Source of the DNA: Methanofastidiosum methylothiophilum
Lineage (GTDB): Archaea > Methanobacteriota_B > Thermococci > Methanofastidiosales > Methanofastidiosaceae
Reading direction: 5' to 3'
Assembly (NCBI GenBank): GCA_001587635.1
Contig: LNJE01000001.1
Coordinates: forward strand, 69,839 to 133,838
Length of the DNA stretch: 64,000 nucleotides
Part shown: piece after piece, positions 16,597 through 24,771 of the stretch
Numbering within the stretch: the first letter of the stretch is position 1
Layout: each line of letters begins with the position of its first letter
The notes under the pieces: generated by a model
What the model was told of the DNA's origin: nothing
The model's input: the letters and a program-made list of their open reading frames with translations, nothing else
The model's database searches: none
Position numbers and translations under genes: made by a program

Positions 16597-17613
16597 CTAC
16601 TTTACTATTGCAAATACATCACTCATTATTGCTGCAGCTGTTTCTATCTGGCCTGCACCTCTTCCCATTACAGTTATGTCTTTGGATAAATCTGTTTCAA
16701 ACACAGCAACATTTAAAGTTCCTGTTACCGCAAGTGGCGAGTTTAGAGGAACTGGTGTTGGTTCAACTTTTGCACCTTTTTCTGTAACTTCAACGAGCAA
16801 TTTTATTATATTTCCTTTATTCTTTGCAGCTAAGACATCTTCCATTGTTACGCCGGTGATACCTTTAACTTTAACATCTTGAAGTGTCATAGATTTTCCC
16901 ATTAAAGCATTTGAAAGTATAGTGGCCTTGCATGCTGCATCCCAACCTTCAATGTCTTGGGCAGGATTTGCTTCAGCATACCCATTTTCTTGAGCTTCTT
17001 TTAATGCATCCCCAAACTTCTTTCCTTCAAATGCCATGTTAGAAAGTATATAATTTGTAGTACCGTTTAAGATTCCTTTAACAGAGATAATTTTATTCCC
17101 TTTCAGAGCTTCTTGGGCAAGATTTATGACCGGCATTGTTCCCCCAACAGTTGCTTCGTATCTAAATTCTTTGCCACTTTCCTCTTTGGCTTTGATTACT
17201 TTTTCATAGTAAAGGGCCAAAGGTCCTTTGTTAGAAGTAACAACATGCATTCCTCTGTCAAAGGCTTTCATAATGTGATTCAATCCAGGTTGGGCATCTT
17301 TAATATTTGTTGGAGTGACTTCAACTACTATATCGGCATCCATGTTTTCTACTGCCACTTCCCCGTTCCATTTTTTATTTTTAGACGAATCAGGATAATT
17401 TATCACAGGTGATCTTTCTTTATTGTGGTCCATTAATTTAGTAAGATCAATTCCATCTTTGTCATAGATAGAATTCAACATGTCAGCAACACATACAATC
17501 CTAACATCAATCCCATAATTTTTTTTGTATTGTTCTGCTTTGTCTCTAATTACCTTGCATACACCCTTACCTACAATGCCAAATCCAACGACGCCCAAAC
17601 GTACTTTTTTCAT
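16597..17613 (-). CDS. hom: homoserine dehydrogenase
   Basis: A 338-residue enzyme of the short, ACT-less archaeal form that reduces aspartate semialdehyde to homoserine. The NAD(P) motif GVVGFGIVGKGV is near the N-terminus. TSNKGPLAL, TVGGTMPVI and GILNGTTNYILS form the active site, with the catalytic lysine region in NPAQDIEGWDAACKATIL. The start ATG 17613 has GAGGA about 8 nt upstream; ATG 17622 in the same frame is possible but too close to that site. A TATA-like stretch at about 17660-17670 marks the head of the hom-FAH-asd operon. Confidence 0.94.
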   Translation of the reverse strand: MKKVRLGVVGFGIVGKGVCKVIRDKAEQYKKNYGIDVRIVCVADMLNSIYDKDGIDLTKLMDHNKERSPVINYPDSSKNKKWNGEVAVENMDADIVVEVTPTNIKDAQPGLNHIMKAFDRGMHVVTSNKGPLALYYEKVIKAKEESGKEFRYEATVGGTMPVINLAQEALKGNKIISVKGILNGTTNYILSNMAFEGKKFGDALKEAQENGYAEANPAQDIEGWDAACKATILSNALMGKSMTLQDVKVKGITGVTMEDVLAAKNKGNIIKLLVEVTEKGAKVEPTPVPLNSPLAVTGTLNVAVFETDLSKDITVMGRGAGQIETAAAIMSDVFAIVK

Positions 17614-17786
17614 AGCAAACATCCTCTTAAATATAGTGAATACACTAATTTTATTCTTTATTTAAAAGTTTCGGGAAAGTAATTATTTTTATTTTTTTAA
17701 TTGTACTGAAAAAAATCAATACCGAAACGCTTTTAAAAAGGCTTAATGAAAGAGAATAAAGCTATATTTTAGAAGGTGAAATAGAA

Positions 17787-18293
17787 TTGGAGCTACCTTT
17801 TTGTGAGATTTGTTTGAAGACCGGAATGCTCTGCCCAGGATGTACTGCAAAAATTAAAGATGGCGAACTTAGTGATAACGACCTTGAAATAGCTAAAGAA
17901 CTTTACAGGCTTTCCCAAGAAAATAAAGGCCTTAAAGATGTTAAATTTAAGAGAAGTATTAAAGTTGGCAATCTTATAATTATTCTCATTGAAGCAGGAG
18001 AGATAGGAAGTATTATTGGTAAAGGTGGCAATGTAATAAGAGGATTAAGTAAAAAATTGAACAAAAAAATAAGGGTTATTGAAGAAAGTAAAGATGTTAA
18101 AAAAGTTTCTGCAGATCTTCTATACCCAGCAAAAGTTTATGGGATAAACATTGTTTACATGCCTGATGGTACAATAATTAAAAGACTCAGATTGGGAAAA
18201 GAATTTGAGCGAAAACTTCCTATTGCAACAAAAAGTGTAAAAGAGATACTTTTGTTGGTCACTGGCGAGAATGTCGATATTGTATTTGAATAA
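17787..18293 (+). CDS. KH-domain RNA-binding protein with N-terminal zinc finger
   Basis: A 168-residue archaeal protein. A four-cysteine knuckle (CEICLKTGMLCPGC, residues 6-19) precedes a KH domain whose GxxG loop is seen in GEIGSIIGKGGNVIRGLSKK (about 71-90). A second, less clear alpha/beta segment follows (ADLLYPAKVYGINIVYMPDG). Such proteins are related to archaeal NusA-like factors, with a presumed role in RNA binding during transcription or translation. The start is TTG 17787, 7 nt after AAGGTGA (17774-17780); no ATG is available. A TATA-like TTTTAAAA lies around 17730. Confidence 0.8.
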   Translation: MELPFCEICLKTGMLCPGCTAKIKDGELSDNDLEIAKELYRLSQENKGLKDVKFKRSIKVGNLIIILIEAGEIGSIIGKGGNVIRGLSKKLNKKIRVIEESKDVKKVSADLLYPAKVYGINIVYMPDGTIIKRLRLGKEFERKLPIATKSVKEILLLVTGENVDIVFE

Positions 18294-18298
18294 TTTTT

Positions 18299-19414
18299 CT
18301 AATACTTTCTTTTTATTATAAAATCACAAAGTTCAGTTAAGAATATTTTAGATTCTTCTTTCATGTTTTGATCAATGGATTTTTTAGCTGTTTTTATGAA
18401 TTCTGACTCCTTTTTTATACAGTAATCTAAAGCACCACATTTTTTCATTATCTCTTTTATTTCCACAATATCTTCAAAAGAAGCATTTCTATTCCCTAAG
18501 ATTGCCTTAACTTTCTTCAATTGATGCTCATCTGCTAATTCAAGAGTTTTGATTACAAGTAAAGTATTCTTACCTTCTTTGATATCACTGTCAATAGGTT
18601 TTCCGGTTGTATCTTCCTCTCCAAAAACTCCGAGAATGTCATCATGCACCTGGAATGCTCTTGAGAGATTTATGGCATATGTATCTAAAGAATTTATATC
18701 GGCCTTTTCCGTAAAAAGAAGTCCAACTCTTAATGGATATTTAAAAAGTATTCCAGTTTTATGGTCTATCATATCAAAGTATATGTCTTCATTCCCGCCA
18801 TTTTGTTCCATTAGAATGTCTAATAGCTGGCCTTCATTTAATATTTTATACATCTCTCTCTGCATCATCATTGCTTTTGTAATAATTTTGTCTTCAAATC
18901 CGCATGATCTTATTGCTTTGCCACTTAAAGCATAAAGTATGTTGGAACCTAGAACAGAGAGAGCATAAGAATATCTCGAGATTGCCCTCTGTATCATGAG
19001 TAATTGGGAAAGTCCATCTTTTTTAATCCAATTCTCACCATCATGGTAAGGTGAAATGTCAAATCGTGTAGACTTCAAAAATTTATCTGCATATATTGCA
19101 TTAAAAGTTTTTTCTCCGTGTCTTATTATGTCTTCATCCATTGAATCATCTAGAATGAGAGATGAAGAATGAAGAAGCTCAAATGCTATTGAAACTCTTA
19201 ATATATTTGGATTATAGTCTGCATACCCGCAATAAGCCATAATGCACATTATTGGCCTAAGTCTTTTCCCTCCAAGTAGAGTGTGGTGTCTTATGTCTTT
19301 ATAGAAATCAAGCAAGACATCATTTTCCACAGATTGAAGTTCAATTTCGAAGAATTTTTTAATCTCATCCTCAACTTCTTTTTTGAGTTCACCGGTGGCT
19401 TTTATAAAGTCCAT
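18299..19414 (-). CDS. polyprenyl synthetase (geranylgeranyl/farnesyl diphosphate synthase type)
   Basis: A 371-residue trans-prenyltransferase that condenses isopentenyl diphosphate with allylic diphosphates to make the C15-C20 precursors of archaeal lipids. Visible blocks are GGKRLRPIMC (about 52-61), the first aspartate-rich motif LILDDSMDED, and the second, FQVHDDILGVFGEED. There is an insertion around residues 115-140 (DISPYHDGENWIKKDG), making it longer than the usual 290-330 residues. ATG 19414 is preferred over GTG 19420. The chain-length specificity cannot be fixed by eye. Confidence 0.87.
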   Translation of the reverse strand: MDFIKATGELKKEVEDEIKKFFEIELQSVENDVLLDFYKDIRHHTLLGGKRLRPIMCIMAYCGYADYNPNILRVSIAFELLHSSSLILDDSMDEDIIRHGEKTFNAIYADKFLKSTRFDISPYHDGENWIKKDGLSQLLMIQRAISRYSYALSVLGSNILYALSGKAIRSCGFEDKIITKAMMMQREMYKILNEGQLLDILMEQNGGNEDIYFDMIDHKTGILFKYPLRVGLLFTEKADINSLDTYAINLSRAFQVHDDILGVFGEEDTTGKPIDSDIKEGKNTLLVIKTLELADEHQLKKVKAILGNRNASFEDIVEIKEIMKKCGALDYCIKKESEFIKTAKKSIDQNMKEESKIFLTELCDFIIKRKY

Positions 19415-19499
19415 AGTCACACCTTTAACAGATTTTTTACCTTTAGTTTAAATAAGTTTTGAAGATATCTTTTAAAGAGAAGCATACACATCATTTTAG

Positions 19500-20546
19500 A
19501 TGGCAATAAAATATACCGATGCTAACTCAAGCTATACTGGGAAGTTAGCAAAGGGTTGTAGATTGTGTATTAAAGGTAAAAAATCTGTACTATTTGTCAC
19601 AGGACTGTGCAATATTAACTGCTATTATTGTCCAGTTTCAAACGAAAAGAAAAATAAAGATATTTCCTATATTAATGAGAGGAAAATAGAGAAAAAAGAA
19701 GATATTCTTGAAGAGGTAAAAGCTTGTGTTTCAAAGGGGGTCAGTTTTACTGGTGGAGACCCCCTATTAAAAATAAATAAGTGTCTTGAATATGCTAAAT
19801 TAATCAAAGAAGAAGATAGTAAAAGCCATATTCACTTATATACAGGAACTACAGATAAAAAAATCAATAATTTAAAAAAATTAGAAGGGTATGTTGATGA
19901 AGTTAGATTTCATGTAAAGAATGAAAAGGAAGTTGAAGCATTAAAAAATATTTTGGACATGGATTTTAATTTTGGAATTGAAATACCCTCAATACCTTCT
20001 GAATTTGAAAGGATAAGTAAAATAATAAAATCAGCCTCTTCATCCGGATTTTCATTTATCAACTTAAATGAGTTTGAGTATACAGAAACAAATTGGGATA
20101 ATCTGTCTAAAAGAGGATTTAATTTTGATAATGACACTAGTATGGTGGAAGGAAGCAAGGATCTTTCAATACATCTCCTAGAAGAACACCAAGATCTTCC
20201 AATATCTATTCATTTTTGCCCCTCCGTTCTTAAGGATGCGATTCAACTAAGGAGGCGCTGGGAAAGAAGGGCAAAGAAAACTAAAAAATATTATGAAGAT
20301 ATTGAAGATTGCCTTATTGTAAAGGGTGAGTTAACTGGAGATATTATAGAAATAATAAAATATCTTAAAGATGAACTTAAAATCTCAAAAAAGATGTATG
20401 AAGTTGATAAAAATAAGGTATTTACTCATTGGGCAATAGCAGAGGAGATATCAGAGAATAAAAAGTTATCAAAGAAAATCAAAACAGCAATAGTAAAAGA
20501 ATATCCAATCTATAAAAGATTGATAGTGGAATATATTCCACTTTAA
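19500..20546 (+). CDS. radical SAM protein (COG2108-like)
   Basis: A 348-residue radical SAM enzyme with the cluster motif CNINCYYC (about 37-44) and GGDP (about 84-87), the glycine-rich SAM-binding turn. Two further cysteines precede it (GCRLCIKGKK, about 19-28), as in the archaeal group related to pyruvate formate-lyase activating enzyme. The C-terminal third is lysine/glutamate rich and not recognised. The substrate is unknown. It ends 4 nt inside the convergent surface-protein gene. A TATA-like stretch is present at about 19465-19475. Confidence 0.82.
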   Translation: MAIKYTDANSSYTGKLAKGCRLCIKGKKSVLFVTGLCNINCYYCPVSNEKKNKDISYINERKIEKKEDILEEVKACVSKGVSFTGGDPLLKINKCLEYAKLIKEEDSKSHIHLYTGTTDKKINNLKKLEGYVDEVRFHVKNEKEVEALKNILDMDFNFGIEIPSIPSEFERISKIIKSASSSGFSFINLNEFEYTETNWDNLSKRGFNFDNDTSMVEGSKDLSIHLLEEHQDLPISIHFCPSVLKDAIQLRRRWERRAKKTKKYYEDIEDCLIVKGELTGDIIEIIKYLKDELKISKKMYEVDKNKVFTHWAIAEEISENKKLSKKIKTAIVKEYPIYKRLIVEYIPL

Positions 20547-21661
20547 AATAATTTTTTAGTAATACTTGAGGATTTTGGCAATTTGGGCTTTCTTGTCAAG
20601 ATTCCAATTAACACCCCAAGTTCCATTGTAACTGCACTTAACAATACCCCAAACAATATATAGATTGTAGTTGAGACGCTAGATTTAGTGGATCCAATTG
20701 CTATTTTGACTAATTCGATACGGGCATCAACTTCGTTTACTTTTTCTGTTAATCCAAGTTTCTTATAAGCTTCTTTTGACTTTTCATATTGTATTAGTGC
20801 ATTTGAATAATTTTTATTGGTATAATACTCATTTCCTAAAGAATAATATTTTTCTGCTTCTTTAGCTAGGGCAGAATCTTTTATCGAAAAAGAAACAGAT
20901 TGTGTTGTAGCTTTTTTATTACCAAATGCATCAAAATATTCAACTATGATATCCGCCCTATAGTTCCCCGAAGGAGCACCATTTTTTGCAGCAATATTTA
21001 ATGATATGTTTCTTGATTCATTTGATCTTAACATTCCTACTGAGCTTATGTCAAAGGAGGAAGTATAATTATTATTTGAAGGAGAGCTAAGTTTAATGCT
21101 GTTGGCATATCCCTGTCCATGATTTGATATTTTAAATGGTACATTTACACTTTGCCCAGGATACACCTCATTTGGATAAGAAGACAATTCAATTTTAACT
21201 GAAGGAAATTCCTTAACTACCTTGAAATCGATAGATTTCATTAATAGGTAAGGTTTACATCCTTGCCTGCAGTTTCCAATTTCACCCTTAATCTTTAAAG
21301 GGATTTTATAAACACCTGCCTCGGCATTTGGAGACACTTCAAGGGACAATCTTACAGATACTTGGTCTTGAACATTAATGCTATGATCCCCATCCCCCGG
21401 AGCAAATTCCTTTTCTCCGTCTATTATTTTGATGTATTTTTTAATTTCTATGGGGGCATCACTTAAATCTATCAAAGCTTTAAGATCCCAAAGCATTTCA
21501 GATGTTGTATTGTGTAATTTTACGTCTATGACTACCACCCTATTAGGCTCAATTTCCAAAGGATGGATTAATTCAATCTTTGGATCTGCATCTGCAGCCC
21601 CACAGAAAGGTAGTATTAAAATTAACGAAATAAACAGCAAAGATAAGGTCTGCTTCATCAT
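20543..21661 (-). CDS. membrane-anchored surface protein with CARDB-like and TPR-like segments
   Basis: A 372-residue protein with a signal peptide (about 1-23, ending CGAADA), two beta-rich COG1361-type domains (about 30-150 and 155-265; for example NEVYPGQSVNVPFKISNHGQ), a helical TPR-like segment (KYYSLGNEYYTNKNYSNALI, about 273-292), and a C-terminal membrane helix (about 330-352) with a short cytoplasmic tail. It resembles archaeal cell-surface proteins of unknown role. It is divergent from the next surface protein with about 50 nt between, so the two probably share a promoter region. Confidence 0.65.
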   Translation of the reverse strand: MMKQTLSLLFISLILILPFCGAADADPKIELIHPLEIEPNRVVVIDVKLHNTTSEMLWDLKALIDLSDAPIEIKKYIKIIDGEKEFAPGDGDHSINVQDQVSVRLSLEVSPNAEAGVYKIPLKIKGEIGNCRQGCKPYLLMKSIDFKVVKEFPSVKIELSSYPNEVYPGQSVNVPFKISNHGQGYANSIKLSSPSNNNYTSSFDISSVGMLRSNESRNISLNIAAKNGAPSGNYRADIIVEYFDAFGNKKATTQSVSFSIKDSALAKEAEKYYSLGNEYYTNKNYSNALIQYEKSKEAYKKLGLTEKVNEVDARIELVKIAIGSTKSSVSTTIYILFGVLLSAVTMELGVLIGILTRKPKLPKSSSITKKLF

Positions 21662-21712
21662 GAAGGATAGTATATAATAACTCTTTTAAGCGTTACCCTA
21701 AATATTATTCTA

Positions 21713-23293
21713 ATGAATAGACGTTTTTTGTCAATTTTCACCTGTTTGATTCTTATATGTTCGCTAAATTTCGTCTGTGGGATAGATGAAAAGAAAGATG
21801 TAACTATAATGATTCACCTATATGAAAAGGAAAAGGAATCATATACCATATCAGGCGATATTTACAACTATGAAATTAGGCTCGTTGATACAGATATTTG
21901 TGATAAGGACTTATACGTGTCCTCTTGCATCAATACAATTGAGCTAAACATAGTACAGAAAAATAAATACACTAACGAGGTAATAAAAACTGTAGTTGTT
22001 CCAGACATTGTTAAACTTAGGGATTTTCCTGTTGATATAGATTTTGAAGATATCAAATTTGATAGTTTGTATGTATTTACCATATATTTTGATCAAGGTG
22101 CTGCAAACTTTAAGGTGAGCTATACAAAAAAAGATGTCTTGAGAAATATGATCCCGATATATTCTGGAGAAATGGGTGAAAATCCCTTCTTATTATACTT
22201 TGGAGAAACTGACAATTTATACACAATGACCATTAATAGAAGTGAAAGTAGACTTATTGTTAATGTCAGGAACAATCAAGATTCAAAGACATTATACGGC
22301 CTTCAAGATGATATTCTACCATTTGGAAAGATAATGGTAAAAGTACTAAATCAAACAGATACTGGAATAAAATTCATCGTATATTCTAATTCAAACATCA
22401 AATCTTTATCAAAATCAAATACCTCATTGAAGAAAGGAGAGGCTGGAAACATTGGTGGAATGGATTTTAAGATTTCTGATTTGGCAGTATTATTAGTTAC
22501 AATAAATGTAGAAAACAAAGATTATGCAATCAGAAATAGATCTTTCAAAAACATTGGTGGTTATATCTTTGAGGTAAGTGGTATCACAGGAGATACTGCT
22601 AATTTAAACATTTATCATTCACCTTCTGTCAATTTGGTAGATTACAATCCAAACATTATCCTTACTGTTACTAAAAAACTTGAATTTTATGAAGGGGATA
22701 TATTCGAAATACCTTTCACTATTGCAAATATAGGAAAAGTTGGTGCAAAAAATATTACAATTAATTTAGAGAACTCTGGTGAGGACATCATAGAAGGAAC
22801 TTGGAAAGGTACATTAAATCCAGAAGAAACTAAAGACCTTAAATTTAAAGCAAGATTTAATAGCGAGGGTGAATATGAACTTGTTTTTAATGTAAACACC
22901 GCTCAATACTCTGAGAAATTTCAGGAAAAGGTCAACATCAAATCTAAAGTAACTTCCATATTAAAAAAAGGCACGATGAATTCCTTAATTTATATCACAA
23001 GAGGCTATATCTTGACCCAGGACAGAATTAGGATGGTCCAAGACTCTATTAATATCTTCTTCCTTATTGGGATTTTATTATCATCAGGAATCATTTTAAA
23101 CTCGGCCAGGCAGAATCTTCCAACTGTTGAGAAATCAAAAGATTCTCCGAAGAAAAAATCAATAAACAGAAAAGATCAATCGATTAAATCAAAAAAGGAC
23201 GAAGTTACTATAAGTCAAGAAAGACTTAAAGTTTCTAAACAAAGAAGAGCACAAGGTCTCAAAAGAGAAAGTATTAAAAAAAGAGAAAAATAA
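21713..23293 (+). CDS. membrane-anchored surface protein with basic cytoplasmic tail
   Basis: A 526-residue protein I do not recognise by name. It has a signal peptide (about 1-23), mostly beta-structured extracytoplasmic domains including a C-terminal COG1361-like one (FYEGDIFEIPFTIANIGKVG, about 323-342), a membrane helix (about 442-462), and a cytoplasmic tail of about 60 residues that is very rich in Lys, Arg and Ser. It lies between two other surface-protein genes and ends one base before the convergent 23294-24628 gene. The basic tail could contact nucleic acid or anionic lipid (inference). Confidence 0.6.
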   Translation: MNRRFLSIFTCLILICSLNFVCGIDEKKDVTIMIHLYEKEKESYTISGDIYNYEIRLVDTDICDKDLYVSSCINTIELNIVQKNKYTNEVIKTVVVPDIVKLRDFPVDIDFEDIKFDSLYVFTIYFDQGAANFKVSYTKKDVLRNMIPIYSGEMGENPFLLYFGETDNLYTMTINRSESRLIVNVRNNQDSKTLYGLQDDILPFGKIMVKVLNQTDTGIKFIVYSNSNIKSLSKSNTSLKKGEAGNIGGMDFKISDLAVLLVTINVENKDYAIRNRSFKNIGGYIFEVSGITGDTANLNIYHSPSVNLVDYNPNIILTVTKKLEFYEGDIFEIPFTIANIGKVGAKNITINLENSGEDIIEGTWKGTLNPEETKDLKFKARFNSEGEYELVFNVNTAQYSEKFQEKVNIKSKVTSILKKGTMNSLIYITRGYILTQDRIRMVQDSINIFFLIGILLSSGIILNSARQNLPTVEKSKDSPKKKSINRKDQSIKSKKDEVTISQERLKVSKQRRAQGLKRESIKKREK

Positions 23294-24628
23294 TTATTTT
23301 CTTTTTCTCATTAGTAGGTAAACTGAGCCCAACAAAGTCCCTCCAAGAATTCCAACTTCCTCGAAGGGGACATTTTTATTTCCATTATTTAGTTGCTCTG
23401 CCTCTGGTTTATCCACAGTTGTAGTATTGTTTTCAGGTAAAATAATAGCTTCTTTTTTTTGGAGTAAGCGGTATATATTATTGTCATTGGAACCAATTAA
23501 TATATCTAACTTACCGTCCTTATTAATATCTTTAATAAAAAAAGTTTCAATCCACCCATGGGTCTGGAATGAGTATTTTATATCCCCTGTGTTATAATCA
23601 ATTATATACAATGTATTGTCTTTGCACCCTGCGATCAAATAGTTTTTATCTTCTTCCTTCATTGCCTCTATCTTGAATATTCGATCAGGTAGATCAAATC
23701 TTTTAAGGTAGATTCCTTTTGAGTCAAGAACTATTATCTCCCCTTTAGTGCCAGCAAGGATTAGCTCTTCTTTCCCATCATTATTAATGTCAAAAAATGT
23801 TGAAGCACTAGACTCAGCTTCAGTTCTAAACTCCCACATCTGCCCTAAATTTCTGTTAAGTGAATAAACAACAGTTCCCTTCCATGTTTGGGTGTCCTCC
23901 CTAAACCATCTTGAAACATGGATCATATTGTTATATTTATCAAGATATAGATCTCTTAAAATATGATTTGTTTCATAGGATTTAGTTAGTTTGCCCGCAC
24001 CGTCAAGTATGTATGTATTGTCCCAAGATACCACCATGACCTCATTTATCCCGTCATCATTTAGATCAACTATTAGTGTTCTAAAGTTGTATCCTTTTGT
24101 TTTGTAATTCCATAATAAATTCAACTTATCGTCAAAGAGATAGACATTACCATCATCTGCACCGACAAGCGTCTCAAAGGTTCCATTAGAATCTACATCA
24201 CCAATATCTATATCAAGAACTGAACCCAAAATAGGAATGATAGCTATTTCCTTCCCATTGTTATCTAAAATGTAAATTAAGGCATTGAATATTTCATTCT
24301 TTGAAATAACTCTATTCTCAGTCCCTAGAATAATTTCATTTTCAGCTGAGCCATAGATATCCATTACTTTAATCATGGAAAATGAATTATTTGATTCAAG
24401 AGTCCATTTAGAATTTCCTTTATCATCAAGGCATAAAAACTTTTTACCTGCCGTATAAGCAAGTATCTCATAATTTCCATCTCCATCAAGATCATTTGCC
24501 ATAATTTCGAGTATATCGAATTCATCCTTATGAATAATGCTGCTTTCAAATTCAATTGCCATCACTGAGGAGATCATTCCAAAAGAGAATATTAGGAGAG
24601 TTATTATTGACATGAGTTTAAATTTCAT
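23294..24628 (-). CDS. secreted FG-GAP/VCBS-like beta-propeller protein
   Basis: A 444-residue protein with a signal peptide (about 1-24), a run of propeller blades marked by repeated D-x-D/N-x-D-G calcium-type loops (NDLDGDGNYEI, GDVDSNGTFET, VDLNDDGINEV, FDINNDGKEEL, KDINKDGKLDI), and a C-terminal membrane helix ending MRKRK after a Glu/Pro/Asn-rich linker. The pattern is that of integrin-alpha-like FG-GAP repeats, which bind calcium and ligands outside the cell. The function is likely adhesion or cell-envelope structure; the partner is unknown. Confidence 0.7.
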   Translation of the reverse strand: MKFKLMSIITLLIFSFGMISSVMAIEFESSIIHKDEFDILEIMANDLDGDGNYEILAYTAGKKFLCLDDKGNSKWTLESNNSFSMIKVMDIYGSAENEIILGTENRVISKNEIFNALIYILDNNGKEIAIIPILGSVLDIDIGDVDSNGTFETLVGADDGNVYLFDDKLNLLWNYKTKGYNFRTLIVDLNDDGINEVMVVSWDNTYILDGAGKLTKSYETNHILRDLYLDKYNNMIHVSRWFREDTQTWKGTVVYSLNRNLGQMWEFRTEAESSASTFFDINNDGKEELILAGTKGEIIVLDSKGIYLKRFDLPDRIFKIEAMKEEDKNYLIAGCKDNTLYIIDYNTGDIKYSFQTHGWIETFFIKDINKDGKLDILIGSNDNNIYRLLQKKEAIILPENNTTTVDKPEAEQLNNGNKNVPFEEVGILGGTLLGSVYLLMRKRK

Positions 24629-24771
24629 ATTATCACAAATCAGATTGATTATTCTTTTATTTAAAACTATTCTTATATTGGTGCCGCTTTAATTTTAAAA
24701 ATATGTAGAGTATATAATTTATTATCCAAAACTTTTTAAGGTTTGTTTTGAGAAATAATTTAGGTGTAGTT

